In this document: in pieces, positions 18,211 to 28,684 of the stretch | Position numbering within the stretch: the first letter of the stretch is position 1 | Layout of the letters: every line of letters starts with the position of its first letter | Assembly (NCBI RefSeq): GCF_024628725.1 | Contig: NZ_CP102409.1 | Location: 315,501-379,500 of the forward strand | Reading direction: 5' to 3' | Length of the DNA: 64,000 bases | Origin: Ruegeria sp. YS9 | GTDB lineage: Bacteria; Pseudomonadota; Alphaproteobacteria; Rhodobacterales; Rhodobacteraceae | Translations under genes and position numbers: made by a program | Notes under the pieces: model-generated | Told to the model about the DNA's origin: nothing | Seen by the model: the letters and a program-made list of their open reading frames with translations, nothing else | Databases searched by the model: none

Positions 18211-20499
18211 ATGAACAAGGCAATCACTGACGGCATCGTCTTCATGCCGCCTCAATTCGCGAATGGCCTGACCGTATGGTCTGCGGGGGACGGAACGCCG
18301 GGCTCGCCCACTTATGGTGGATCCGGCACCGGGGTTTTCGTGCCTGCGGATGCCGATTTTGGTGGCTGTCTGGAGATCCTGAAAGTTCAAACCACCCAAC
18401 AGCTTCGATATATGGGCCAGACGCCGATTTTGCCCGGTTGCTATTTGCAGATCAAAGCGCGGGTCAAGGCGATCAGCGGTCCTTTACCGTCGGTGCGCAT
18501 AGCGGCCTGGGCCGGGGGCGCAGGTGACACGCATGTGGCAGGTGTCGTGGAGCAGGGGCCTGCAACACAGCTGTCGGGCTATGGAAGCGTGCATGAAGTA
18601 ACGGCGATTGTCGGAACCGGCAAGCGCCCCGGCGTGGACATGCCCTGGGGGCTGGCCGCCCTGTATGGCCATTTCGGTCTGGATATTGAGGGCGCGAATG
18701 GGGCGCTGGTGCGCGTCGACGATCTGGAGATCACGGATGTCACCGGTGTCTTCCTGCGTGAGATGATCAGTGTTGTGGATGTGCGCGACTACGGGGCCAT
18801 CGGCGACGGTGTGACGGACGATTCGGCTGCGTTTGAAGCGGCCGACCAGGCGGCGGGTGGCCGTCGGGTTTACGTTCCGCAAGGGACTTATCATCTGGCC
18901 GAAAACACCAGTATGACGTCCGAAATGGACTTTGAAGGCACAGTCACCATGCCGGATGACAAGATGCTGTTGCTGACCAAGGATTTCCATCTGCCGGCTT
19001 ACATTTCGGCTTTCGGAGACGAAGAACTGGCATTCAAAAAAGCGTTTCAGGCCCTTCTGAACAATTCGGATCATGACTCGCTGGATTTGGGTGGTCGCAA
19101 GATTTCCGTCACCGCGCCGATCGATATGGCAGCAGCGGTTCCCAACAAGCAGAGTGGTTTTTCAACCCGTCGCGTGATCCGGAATGGTCAGTTTGACGTC
19201 AAAAGCAGTTCGGCGTGGGATACGGAAACGTTCACCTCGACCGCGACCTATGACCCGTCCGACAAAACGCGTCTGACCAATGTCGCGAATGTCGCCAACA
19301 TTCCCGTCGGGTCCTATGTTGCCGGCAGCGGAGTCGGGCGCGAAATCTATGTACGGTCAAAGAATGTCGGTGCGGGTGAGATCACGCTGAGCGCGCCTCT
19401 TGTTGGGGCGTCGGGGACCCAGTCTTTCACATTCTATTCCTTCAAGTACCTGCTGGATTTCAGCGGCTTCAGCACGCTTCGGAAATTCGGCATGGAACAG
19501 ATCGAATTACAGTGCAACAGCCGATGCAGCGGAATTCGTTTGGCGGCCGCCGGAAGTACATTTTCGTTGAACGACTGTTCTATCAGCCGCCCAAAAGACC
19601 GGGGGATCACGTCGACCGGAACGGGGTGCAAGGGCATGCTGATCGACAATTGCCAGTTCCTGTCAGCAGAAGAATCCCTTGTCGTAACGGACCGGTATTC
19701 CATTGCGTTGAATACCAATTCAAACGATGTGAAGCTGCGCCACAACCGAGCGGTGCGTTTCAGACATTTCGCCGTTCTGGGGGGCGACAACAACATGGTT
19801 CTGGGCAACCATGTCTTTCAGGGCGATAGCATCCCGCAAGGTGTGCGTACGGCCGGTTTGATCATGATCGGCACCTACAACAGCTCCACTATCGCCGAGA
19901 ATTATGTCGACAACTGTTTCATCGAATGGACGAATGAACGCGACCCGTCGCCGACCTATACGAGTGGCTTTTCGTTCAGTGCGATGAGCATCACGGACAA
20001 CATCTTTTATTCCAGTCAGGCCCCGTCCTGGTTCAGTTTCATCGTCATTCGCCCCTATGGGCCCGGGCATTATCTCAACGGCCTGGTCGTGACCGGCAAC
20101 AAGTTCCGTGCCACGAGCGGCGAAATCTTTCGAGCGGAACGGGTGGATACAAGCTTTGCCGACTTGAACAAAGACAGGCACACGAACGTGACCTTCCAGA
20201 ACAACACCTACCATGGCGTAACCAGGAAATCCGCAAACCCGTTGAGGGTTCGTTATACGCAGAACTCGGTGTCCAATCTTTGGCCTGTCTCGGCAAACGG
20301 GCAGTTGCCTTTCGACGGCAAGGCGCGAAGCTGCGATGGGGTTGCGACGATCGGTGTGCTTTCGGGGGTGTTCAACAACCACGTCTTCAGCGCGCCTCAT
20401 GTTGAGGTCGAACAGGGGGCGACAGGCGACAGTTTTCTGTTGCGTTGGCCAGAGCATGTGAAGGGTACGGCCTCGGTTCTGATGCGCATGGAACGTTAA
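18211..20499 (+). CDS. Pectate-lyase-3-type right-handed beta-helix protein
   Basis: A 762-aa protein. After an N-terminal region of about 185 residues (possibly carbohydrate-binding), the block VVDVRDYGAIGDGVTDDSAAFEAA is the classic start of the pectate-lyase/GH28-related beta-helix (about residues 190-215). The rest has beta-helix-like turns rich in N, S and G (SIALNTNSNDVKLRHN, YNSSTIAENYVDN). No signal peptide is visible, so export by a type I or other route, or a tail-spike-like role, is possible. Substrate is unknown. It is a single-gene unit with a terminator. Confidence 0.75.
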   Translation: MNKAITDGIVFMPPQFANGLTVWSAGDGTPGSPTYGGSGTGVFVPADADFGGCLEILKVQTTQQLRYMGQTPILPGCYLQIKARVKAISGPLPSVRIAAWAGGAGDTHVAGVVEQGPATQLSGYGSVHEVTAIVGTGKRPGVDMPWGLAALYGHFGLDIEGANGALVRVDDLEITDVTGVFLREMISVVDVRDYGAIGDGVTDDSAAFEAADQAAGGRRVYVPQGTYHLAENTSMTSEMDFEGTVTMPDDKMLLLTKDFHLPAYISAFGDEELAFKKAFQALLNNSDHDSLDLGGRKISVTAPIDMAAAVPNKQSGFSTRRVIRNGQFDVKSSSAWDTETFTSTATYDPSDKTRLTNVANVANIPVGSYVAGSGVGREIYVRSKNVGAGEITLSAPLVGASGTQSFTFYSFKYLLDFSGFSTLRKFGMEQIELQCNSRCSGIRLAAAGSTFSLNDCSISRPKDRGITSTGTGCKGMLIDNCQFLSAEESLVVTDRYSIALNTNSNDVKLRHNRAVRFRHFAVLGGDNNMVLGNHVFQGDSIPQGVRTAGLIMIGTYNSSTIAENYVDNCFIEWTNERDPSPTYTSGFSFSAMSITDNIFYSSQAPSWFSFIVIRPYGPGHYLNGLVVTGNKFRATSGEIFRAERVDTSFADLNKDRHTNVTFQNNTYHGVTRKSANPLRVRYTQNSVSNLWPVSANGQLPFDGKARSCDGVATIGVLSGVFNNHVFSAPHVEVEQGATGDSFLLRWPEHVKGTASVLMRMER

Positions 20500-20508
20500 A
20501 AGGCTGTC

Positions 20509-20532
20509 TGGCCACCCTGAAACGGGTGGCCA
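20509..20532 (+). terminator. Terminator after the beta-helix gene
   Basis: TGGCCACCC and GGGTGGCCA form a perfect 9-bp stem around TGAAAC, followed by TTTCACT. It begins 10 nt after the stop codon. Confidence 0.75.
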
Positions 20533-20642
20533 TTTCACTCTGATCTGACCGTAAATGACTGACCTGGTTTGCAAGGTTGGCAGGAAATAGGCGACGTTTC
20601 ATTTTCATGTGTTAGGCTTGGGACAGAAAGTGGAGAATCCCG

Positions 20643-20969
20643 ATGCTGAAAATCGACAAAAACACCAGTGTTCAAACAGTTATCACGACCTTTGAAATGA
20701 CGCCCGGCACCTGCCAAGACCTTCTGGAAGCTCTGACGGATGCCTATGCCGAGTTCATTTCGAAGCAGCCAGGTTTCGTTTCCGCCGGGCTGCACGTCAA
20801 TGACGCACAAACCCGGATCGCAAACTATTCGCAATGGGAACGCCGCGAAGATTTCCTTGCCATGCTGCGCACGCCTGAAATGCGCGATCGCAACCGCAAG
20901 ATCAACGAGCTCTGCAAAAGCTTTGAGCCGGTCATGTATGACGTCGCTGAGACATTCGGCAGTTCCTGA
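20643..20969 (+). CDS. ABM-domain (antibiotic biosynthesis monooxygenase-like) protein
   Basis: A 108-aa ferredoxin-like-fold protein of the ABM superfamily, which are small dimeric cofactor-less oxygenases or haem-degrading relatives. The pattern QTVITTFEMTPGTCQDLLEALTDAY, then FISKQPGFVSAGLHVN, then RIANYSQWERREDFLAML is diagnostic of the fold. The substrate cannot be inferred. It is followed by uspA. Confidence 0.8.
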   Translation: MLKIDKNTSVQTVITTFEMTPGTCQDLLEALTDAYAEFISKQPGFVSAGLHVNDAQTRIANYSQWERREDFLAMLRTPEMRDRNRKINELCKSFEPVMYDVAETFGSS

Positions 20970-21034
20970 CCTGAATCAAAGCCTGAAATTCAATTCTGTT
21001 TCAAAGTGAGCCTGCAAAAATGGAGGCTCACATC

Positions 21035-21442
21035 ATGTATCACAACATTCTGGTCCCCATCTCGTTCGATGCTGAAAGAGATACATCCGGGCCTTTGAAG
21101 CTGGCCCGGATTCTGGCCACGCCAGACGCGCAGGTGACATTGTTGCATGTGGTCGAGCATATTCCCAACTATGCAATCTCGTACATGCCGTCCGAATACC
21201 TGACAGAGGCGCGTAAGGCGATTCAGACAGAACTGGATGAACTGGCATCGCAACTGCCGAATGCCAAGGGTTTGGTGATCGAAGGACATTCCGGCCGGAC
21301 CATTCTGGATTGGGCCGAGGCGAACAAACCCGACCTGATCATAATTGCATCCCACCGACCGGGGATGCAGGATCTGTTGCTGGGCTCAACCGCATCTCAT
21401 GTCGTGCGCCATGCGGGATGCGCCGTGCATGTGGTCCGCTGA
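21035..21442 (+). CDS. Universal stress protein UspA family
   Basis: A 135-aa single-domain Usp protein. It has the start MYHNILVPISFDAE and the C-terminal ATP-binding-type block IIASHRPGMQDLLLGSTASHVVRHAGCAVHVVR (G-2x-G-9x-G(S/T) region; SHRPGMQDLLLGST here). An ATG at 21020 is followed by GGAGG and then the ATG at 21035, so GGAGG is the ribosome-binding site and 21035 the start. Conditions of induction are unknown. Confidence 0.92.
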   Translation: MYHNILVPISFDAERDTSGPLKLARILATPDAQVTLLHVVEHIPNYAISYMPSEYLTEARKAIQTELDELASQLPNAKGLVIEGHSGRTILDWAEANKPDLIIIASHRPGMQDLLLGSTASHVVRHAGCAVHVVR

Positions 21443-21445
21443 GCG

Positions 21446-21979
21446 CTAGAAATCCTGTGCGGTAAGGCGGTAGGCCCTGCCAAATCCGGCGTTCAATAGG
21501 CCGTCCTGAATGGCGAACCGGACCAGTCCGAAATCGGCGAAATCGATGTAGAGTTTCGCTTTGGGCCGCCGCGCCAGGTACCAGTCGCGCAAGTCACCAT
21601 AGCCTGCCGTGTCCCGGTGAACTGGCTGAGCGATCACGTGCAAGGTCAGGCGCGGATGGGTCAGCGGGTCGCCTTTGTCTGCGGACTCTCCGATCAGAAG
21701 GGCGCAGTTGGGACAAGCGCTCAACGCGCGCGTATGTTCCGCAAGGGTTGAAATCAGCGAGATGGGGCAACCTGCTTCATCCGTGGCCAGCGCGATCCGC
21801 GAAACAGACGGCAACCCGGTGTCAGGGCGCAGAAAGGCCAGTGCGGCACATTTGGCTTGAAAGAGAAGGTCCTGTGCTTGCGAGCGCGCCGCTGCGTCGG
21901 GCGTCTGATAAGGATCGGATTGGGTCAAGATATCGGTTCGGCAGCAAAGAAAATACGGGCAGATGAAGTTCCTTGTCAT
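21446..21979 (-). CDS. Pyridoxamine-5'-phosphate-oxidase-like / HugZ-type protein
   Basis: A protein of the split-barrel FMN-binding fold. ARSQAQDLLFQAKCAALAFL then SRIALATDEAGCPISLISTLAEHTRAL and CPNCALLIGE, with PRLTLHVIAQ, match the HugZ/PNPOx-like haem-utilisation group. The open frame from the ATG at 21979 gives 177 aa, but the first 17 residues (FICPYFLCC…) look unlike the family; a TTG at 21928 (160 aa) may be the real start. Neither has a good ribosome-binding site. It converges on uspA with a 3-nt gap. Confidence 0.75.
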   Translation of the reverse strand: MTRNFICPYFLCCRTDILTQSDPYQTPDAAARSQAQDLLFQAKCAALAFLRPDTGLPSVSRIALATDEAGCPISLISTLAEHTRALSACPNCALLIGESADKGDPLTHPRLTLHVIAQPVHRDTAGYGDLRDWYLARRPKAKLYIDFADFGLVRFAIQDGLLNAGFGRAYRLTAQDF

Positions 21980-22073
21980 CTTAAGTGCCTGAAACGGATT
22001 GCGCCATTTGTTTTACCTCAGCCGATATGGGATTGCCTCGGCTTTGCCACAAATCGACGTTAAAGATCAGACA

Positions 22074-22496
22074 ATGCTGTTCAAGAAACCCTCGCAGGAT
22101 ACGCCTGATCTGAAGCCACGGTCGTCCAGACGACACAGACGCGCAGAGGCAACGCGCAGGCAGGCGCTGTCTCCGGTTCGCATTCTGGTCATGGTTCTGT
22201 TGTTGCCGCTGACCACCGTGCTGATCGCCACGGGTGTTTTTCTGCGCCTATCTGAATTTGAGCGGGACGAGGCGGTGATCCACCTGATCGCATTGGCGGG
22301 TTGTGATGCAACCCAGTCGCTGGGGGTGGGGCCATTTTACGAAGGGCAGGCGGGTTATCACAAGCGCAATGACCCGGATGGCGACGGGGTCGCCTGTGGT
22401 TCTGCCAGCGTGCCGCGGTCAACTGCGCCGCCAGTTCACAACAGTCCTGAACCGCAACAACGGTCTCTTGGAACGGCCAAGTTCGTGCGACCCTGA
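22074..22496 (+). CDS. Membrane-anchored excalibur (calcium-binding) domain protein
   Basis: A 140-aa protein. A basic N-terminus (residues 20-38) precedes one membrane helix (about 41-63, VRILVMVLLLPLTTVLIATGV). The C-terminal half has the excalibur pattern: GCDATQSLGVGPFYEGQAGY then RNDPDGDGVACG, with the Dx(D/N)xDG calcium loop and paired cysteines. The outside-facing domain is expected in the periplasm. Role unknown. The start at 22074 is preferred over an upstream in-frame start because of family-like length. Confidence 0.8.
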   Translation: MLFKKPSQDTPDLKPRSSRRHRRAEATRRQALSPVRILVMVLLLPLTTVLIATGVFLRLSEFERDEAVIHLIALAGCDATQSLGVGPFYEGQAGYHKRNDPDGDGVACGSASVPRSTAPPVHNSPEPQQRSLGTAKFVRP

Positions 22497-22651
22497 CGGC
22501 GGCAATTGCGAAGTTCAGAAGACCCACTCGGGACAGGACCAGTTGTCTGTGTCACCCGACTTCGGCCCGGGCGATCGGGCGTCATGTCACAGAGGGATGG
22601 CAATGCAGCGGATCAACCCCATCTCATACTGATAGCAAAATGGGAGATCGT

Positions 22652-22888
22652 ATGATGCAATGCCCGATTGACGGAACTCAACTGGTCATCACGGACCGAA
22701 ACGGGGTTGAAATCGACTACTGTCCGCAATGCCGAGGTGTCTGGTTGGATCGGGGCGAACTGGACAAGATCATCGATCGGTCGACAGCGTATTCTCCGCC
22801 GCCATCCGGTTACGATGACCGGGCGGATCACGGCTATCGCAAGAAAAAGAAGCGTGGCGGTTTTCTGGAAGATCTGTTCGATTTCTGA
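22652..22888 (+). CDS. TFIIB-type zinc-ribbon protein
   Basis: A protein of 77-78 aa with the zf-TFIIB pattern: MQCPIDGTQLV then IDYCPQCRGVWLDRGELDKI, with C-x-x-D and C-x-x-C ligands, followed by a basic segment (RKKKKRGG). GGGAG at 22642 precedes two adjacent ATGs (22652, 22655), making the ATG at 22640 unlikely. Function is unknown; such proteins are widespread in proteobacteria. Confidence 0.85.
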   Translation: MMQCPIDGTQLVITDRNGVEIDYCPQCRGVWLDRGELDKIIDRSTAYSPPPSGYDDRADHGYRKKKKRGGFLEDLFDF

Positions 22889-22893
22889 CCCGG

Positions 22894-23322
22894 TCAGGAC
22901 AGCTGAGCCCCGGCACATTCGCGGAAAATGCGAACCTGGGGCGCCGCACCGTCCAAGGGGAATTCAGTCACCCTGTCCTGCGTAAACGCATAGGCGGTCA
23001 GGTTGTATTCCAGCCCGTCCAGCACGTTGCCAAAGCCGGTATCGGTAACCGTCAGCATCGATGCACCGTCGGACAGAACATGATGCGGAGTGGCGATTTC
23101 GATGGGGTTCGGCCCCTCGAACCGCATCGCGAACCATGGGGTATTGGTCCAACCTTCGGTCTTGCGGGTAACGGACAGGGTATAGAGCGGTTTTGCCGGG
23201 TCATAGGTCAGGAATATCTCTGCCGTGTCCGTCACGTGTGACAGAGTGCAGATCTGGCCCACCGTTGCTTCCCACGCGGCGGCGGGTGTGCCGAGGATCA
23301 GTGATAACAGGACAACGCGCAT
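22894..23322 (-). CDS. Exported protein of unknown function
   Basis: A 142-aa protein with a short signal peptide (MRVVLLSLILGTPAAA) and one predicted cysteine pair (GQICTLSH and IFRECAG). The mature part is beta-rich (ASMLTVTDTGFGNVLDGLEYN). I recognise it as a small periplasmic protein conserved in Rhodobacteraceae but know no function. It converges on the zinc-ribbon gene. Confidence 0.7.
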   Translation of the reverse strand: MRVVLLSLILGTPAAAWEATVGQICTLSHVTDTAEIFLTYDPAKPLYTLSVTRKTEGWTNTPWFAMRFEGPNPIEIATPHHVLSDGASMLTVTDTGFGNVLDGLEYNLTAYAFTQDRVTEFPLDGAAPQVRIFRECAGAQLS

Positions 23323-23365
23323 GGGGCGGAGTCTAGCGGCCGAAAGGTCCGGGGCAAGGGCTGCC

Positions 23366-24073
23366 TCAGCCTTTCATCGCACTCAGCAGTTCCAGCAACC
23401 CCTTGCGGTCGTCATCATCGGCATAATCGCCCGCGGCCAACCGTTCAGCGATGCGCAGGCGCAGACGCTCGTGCTGGGTGCGCACCTCTTCCCCGGCGGT
23501 CTCGGCGAGGGTCTTCATGATCACGGCCACGGCTTGTTGCCGTTTGGTGGTGGGGTTGGCGATATAATCGACGAGGCTCTGCCGCCCGGAATCGAGGATG
23601 CTTTCGGCCAGCGCCCGCAACTGATCGCCATTGGGCAGCAGCGGGGCGGGGGCGTCCTCGGGCGGCAGGATCTCGGGCGCGCTGCGCGGGGTTTCAGCCA
23701 GGGCGTTGGCGCCGTCGACGAAGGCCTCGGTGATCATGCGGGTGATCTTGATCGCGCGCGGGTCCTTGAACAGGGTCGAGGCGATGGCCACGCCGTAATC
23801 GGTATAGACCCACGGATTGACCCGCCGCCCGCCGCGGCCCTTGGGCTTTGAAATCACATTCTGTGATTGCAAATCGGCCACCTCGTCGTCGGTCAGCTGA
23901 AAGCGATAGCCCTCGAACAGATCCTTGTTGCGCGCCACCGCCTGATTGAAGGCGCTGACGGATTTTCCGTAGAACCGCGCCAGATCCTCGGCCAGCACCA
24001 CACGGGTACCGCGCACCCGGTGAATGGCGCTTTGGACCTCTTGTGTGCTGGGAAGGTTTTTCGGGTTCGTCAT
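23366..24073 (-). CDS. ORF6N-domain protein (antirepressor-like)
   Basis: A 235-aa DNA-binding protein. The N-terminal ORF6N/KilA-N-type domain (about residues 8-110) contains HRVRGTRVVLAEDLARFYGKSVSAFNQAV and the block FQLTDDEVADLQSQN, seen in phage antirepressors and chromosomal homologues. The C-terminal half is helical and probably oligomerises. No phage genes are nearby. Two 17-nt palindromes with identical arms lie upstream of the start and inside the coding region, which suggests it controls its own expression. Confidence 0.85.
   Translation of the reverse strand: MTNPKNLPSTQEVQSAIHRVRGTRVVLAEDLARFYGKSVSAFNQAVARNKDLFEGYRFQLTDDEVADLQSQNVISKPKGRGGRRVNPWVYTDYGVAIASTLFKDPRAIKITRMITEAFVDGANALAETPRSAPEILPPEDAPAPLLPNGDQLRALAESILDSGRQSLVDYIANPTTKRQQAVAVIMKTLAETAGEEVRTQHERLRLRIAERLAAGDYADDDDRKGLLELLSAMKG
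23852..23868. promoter_or_regulatory. Intragenic palindrome matching the ORF6N gene's upstream site
   Basis: AATCACA-TTC-TGTGATT, within the ORF6N coding sequence, about 205 nt after its start codon. The arms are identical to the upstream site at 24087-24103. This could be an auxiliary operator permitting DNA looping; the codons here encode QNVIS of the protein, so chance must be excluded. Confidence 0.45.
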
Positions 24074-24086
24074 AGCAACCGTTTGG

Positions 24087-24103
24087 AATCACAATTTGTG
24101 ATT
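24087..24103. promoter_or_regulatory. Putative operator upstream of the ORF6N gene
   Basis: AATCACA-ATT-TGTGATT, centred 22 nt upstream of the start codon at 24073. It has perfect 7-nt arms and a 3-nt spacer and overlaps where a promoter or leader should be, consistent with autoregulation. It is not the CRP order (TGTGA-N6-TCACA): the half-sites point outward. Confidence 0.55.
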
Positions 24104-24246
24104 TCAAACGTGGAGGAGGGAGGGGTGGGGTGCAAGGGTGGAGTGTGGGATATTTAATTGGGCAACGCCAATGTGGGGTGATGTACTTCACCCACCATTG
24201 TGACGGGTTCAGAAAAGAAAAGTGAAAACATCTATGCTGCCTTGAG

Positions 24247-24801
24247 CTACTCGGTGAGAGGATTTCTGTGAATGAGCTTTGAAGCTAGGACGTAGGGATC
24301 ATTCTCGTACCCGATGGTGGAAAGATCCTTCAACTTTCGAGCAATAAGACTGGGGTCCCAAAGTAGCCAATCGCGTTCATCAAATAGGGCAGCAATATCG
24401 GCAACGTCTTTAGCGTAAATTTTTCCTGCCGCCAGTCCAATTTTTATTTTCGTTTCGTGATCGGCGAGACCGGACTCAATCAAATCGTTCTTAAGTCGGG
24501 AGAACACTATGTCTCGGTAATTCTCACAAGTGAATAGCTTGTATCTGCCTTGAGGCACAGCGTGCACTTCTTTCAAGTCATCAAACTGTACTCCCAGGGA
24601 GTCTAGGAATGACTTTACTTCCATTGCGATGACTTCGTTCGCGCTGGGTTTGAAGGCGATAACGTCAATCTCTGGCCTTGGGATAGAGTGTTTTCCAATC
24701 CTTTTTTTTTCGTCTTTAGTTAGATTCACCTTTTGCGAAATGCGGGTCCAGTATCCCTCTCGATCCAACAATAAACGGACCAAACTTTCAAAACTGTCCA
24801 T
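24247..24801 (-). CDS. PD-(D/E)XK nuclease-like protein abutting uvrB
   Basis: A 184-aa protein with a probable restriction-endonuclease-like core: PEIDVIAFKPSANEVIAMEVKSF supplies the motif as E44, D46 and E61-V-K63. The N-terminus (MDSFESLVRLLLDREGYWTR) resembles DNA-binding regions of such enzymes. Its ATG (24799-24801) directly follows the uvrB TAG (24802-24804), indicating co-translation. Its codon use is clearly AT-richer than uvrB, a sign of transfer. Function may be DNA repair or defence; no family name can be given with confidence. Confidence 0.7.
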   Translation of the reverse strand: MDSFESLVRLLLDREGYWTRISQKVNLTKDEKKRIGKHSIPRPEIDVIAFKPSANEVIAMEVKSFLDSLGVQFDDLKEVHAVPQGRYKLFTCENYRDIVFSRLKNDLIESGLADHETKIKIGLAAGKIYAKDVADIAALFDERDWLLWDPSLIARKLKDLSTIGYENDPYVLASKLIHRNPLTE

Positions 24802-26988
<2,187 letters not shown>

Positions 26989-27002
26989 GGGCGGGCTCCG
27001 GA

Positions 27003-27260
27003 TCAGGCCCTTACATTTGTTCTTATTTTGTCCAACTGCAAGGGCTGATCCGGTACAAATCCCCCAGTTTCGACACTGGGCAGATACGCATCCGGATCGT
27101 GATCCGAGCCAACCTTGCCGGCCAGCGCGGCAAACTCGCCGATGAGAGCCTTCGTCATCATCGGTTTGACGGCGATCACGGCAAGGGCTTCGGTCGAGGG
27201 CATCGCCCGGATGTTCCCGGGGTTTGCGTCGACGTCCGGAGTGCGTTCGCGATGGATCAT
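27003..27260 (-). CDS. Small hypothetical protein
   Basis: An 85-aa frame on the minus strand, GC-rich like the chromosome, with the look of a conserved Rhodobacteraceae hypothetical: [24 protein letters not shown] and [18 protein letters not shown]. No domain is recognised. It lies immediately upstream of uvrB. Opposite-strand frames here look less protein-like. Confidence 0.5.
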   Translation of the reverse strand: MIHRERTPDVDANPGNIRAMPSTEALAVIAVKPMMTKALIGEFAALAGKVGSDHDPDAYLPSVETGGFVPDQPLQLDKIRTNVRA

Positions 27261-27417
27261 CTGATTATCCTTTGGCTGATTGATGGAAGATCATAATAGG
27301 TCCAGATGACAGTTTCTGGCATTGGCTTGCTTCGGTGATCCGCGACAATTGTTGTCTTGTCCCGGGCCGCACTCTGACGCATAAACAGGTCCAGCCAAGT
27401 GAGTACGGAGAGGCGAC

Positions 27418-27729
27418 ATGCGCGCACGGATTTACCAGCCTGCAAGGAATGCGATGACTTCAGGGATGGCCAAGACCCGCAAGTGGGTTCTGGAATATGC
27501 CCCCGCTTCGGCACGTGAGGTTGATCCGCTGATGGGCTGGACATCATCCAACGACACGCAAACCCAGATACGCCTGAAATTCGACACCAAGAAAGAGGCG
27601 ATGGATTACGCCCGGGACAATGGTATCGACGCGCAGGTCAGCGAGCCGCACAAGCGCAAACCCAACCTGCGCGCACGCGGCTACGGGGAAAACTTCGCCA
27701 CCGACCGCCGTGGTCCCTGGACTCACTGA
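27418..27729 (+). CDS. NDUFS4-like ETC complex I accessory subunit
   Basis: A 103-aa protein of the NADH-dehydrogenase 18-kDa (NDUFS4/ETC_C1) family, an accessory subunit shared by alphaproteobacterial and mitochondrial complex I. The start [45 protein letters not shown] and the C-terminal block [25 protein letters not shown] (residues AxxxGENF) are diagnostic. It sits apart from nuo genes, as in relatives. The next gene starts at the following base. Confidence 0.9.
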   Translation: MRARIYQPARNAMTSGMAKTRKWVLEYAPASAREVDPLMGWTSSNDTQTQIRLKFDTKKEAMDYARDNGIDAQVSEPHKRKPNLRARGYGENFATDRRGPWTH

Positions 27730-28206
27730 ATGATCGAAATTCGCGAGGCCGACCCGACCTCGGACGTGTTGCGCCCGATTGTCGAAGCGCATTTCGCCCA
27801 CAGCGAATCGGCCGGCCCTGCGGAAAGCAACCACACGATGAGCGCAGAATCACTGGCCGGACCGGGTATTCGATTCTGTGCGGTTTTCGACGATCAGCAG
27901 GCTTTGGGCTGCGGCGCCCTGAAGCTGTTGCCCGATGGCACGGCCGAGGTGAAGTCGGTGCATATCCTTGCACGGGCACGGGGGCGCGGACTGGCGCGCG
28001 TCATGATGACTCATCTGGCCGAACTGGCGCGCGCAGAAGGCGTCGAAGCATTGGTTTTGGAAACCGGGGCAGAGCATCTTCCGGAGTATGATGCCGCCCG
28101 CAAGCTTTACGAAGCGTTGGGCTATTCCTACTGCGGTCCGATCTTTGGGTACAGCGACGATCCGAACAGCGCATTCATGCGCTTGGCTCTTGAACCCCGC
28201 TCGTAA
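27730..28206 (+). CDS. GNAT-family N-acetyltransferase
   Basis: A 158-aa acetyltransferase that moves an acetyl group from acetyl-CoA to an amine. The CoA-binding motif A is VHILARARGRGLARVMMTHL (R-x-x-G-x-G/A-like, 78-97), and motif B follows with YDAARKLYEALGYSYCGP. The substrate is unknown. The frame starts at the base after the NDUFS4-like stop, so the two are likely co-transcribed. Confidence 0.88.
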   Translation: MIEIREADPTSDVLRPIVEAHFAHSESAGPAESNHTMSAESLAGPGIRFCAVFDDQQALGCGALKLLPDGTAEVKSVHILARARGRGLARVMMTHLAELARAEGVEALVLETGAEHLPEYDAARKLYEALGYSYCGPIFGYSDDPNSAFMRLALEPRS

Positions 28207-28227
28207 AAACCGCAAGAAGGGTGCAGC

Positions 28228-28304
28228 GGTCCCTTAGCTCAACTGGATAGAGCAGCTGACTTCTAATCAGCAGGTTGAGGGTTCGAGTCCTTCAGGGATC
28301 GCCA
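28228..28304 (+). tRNA. tRNA-Arg(TCT)
   Basis: A 77-nt cloverleaf: acceptor GGTCCCT/AGGGATC, D arm GCTC/GAGC, anticodon stem GCTGA/TCAGC with loop CTTCTAA (anticodon TCT at 28262-28264), T arm GAGGG-TTCGAGT-CCTTC, discriminator G and encoded CCA at 28302-28304. It reads arginine AGA (and perhaps AGG) codons. Confidence 0.95.
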
Positions 28305-28333
28305 TTCTCGAACGTCAATTTCAATGAACGCAT

Positions 28334-28358
28334 CGGGCCGCAATGCGGGCCGTTTTCT
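28334..28358 (+). terminator. Terminator after tRNA-Arg
   Basis: GGGCCGC and GCGGGCC pair around AAT with one bulged G, followed by GTTTTCTT. It lies 30 nt beyond the tRNA. Confidence 0.6.
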
Positions 28359-28684
28359 TGTGGCAGTTGGGAGGGAATGAAGGGCTGGACGAGGGGGTCA
28401 TGCCAGCCCTTCTAAAGGGGTCACAGTGTGGTAGTGTGTGTTCCTTAACCAAGTATTAACCTGATTCACCATGTTCCGAAATTGGGGGATTCCCGTAGGA
28501 CGGCCAATGCGCGGATTTCAGCGTGTGGGTTGCGGCCGACGGATCGGGACCCGGGACCATATCGCGATTCTTCAGGGTGATTTGGGGATTGGGCCGTAAA
28601 AGCATCAAGGTTGTGAAAAAAATATTGCAACCGGTTGCAAAAGGAATCATTGTTGCGCGCAACAACAAGATTCGGGAGATCTGT
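28359..28684 (+). promoter_or_regulatory. Intergenic region upstream of iolG
   Basis: 326 nt from the tRNA terminator to iolG. It contains the perfect operator at 28625-28640. The frame upstream of the iolG ATG happens to stay open (from 28523) but has no family similarity; GGGAGATCT just before 28685 fixes the start. Confidence 0.6.
28625..28640. promoter_or_regulatory. LacI-type operator, site 1 (upstream of iolG)
   Basis: TTGCAACCGGTTGCAA, a perfect 16-bp palindrome with the central CCGG typical of LacI-family operators. It is identical to the sites at 41749 and 45144, and lies 45 nt before iolG. Confidence 0.75.

Noticed and set aside
24087..24103. CRP/FNR-type site
   Set aside because: The half-sites are in the reverse order with a 3-nt spacer, unlike TGTGA-N6-TCACA.
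28523..28684. N-terminal extension of iolG through the operator region
   Set aside because: A ribosome-binding site lies just before the ATG at 28685 and family members start there.
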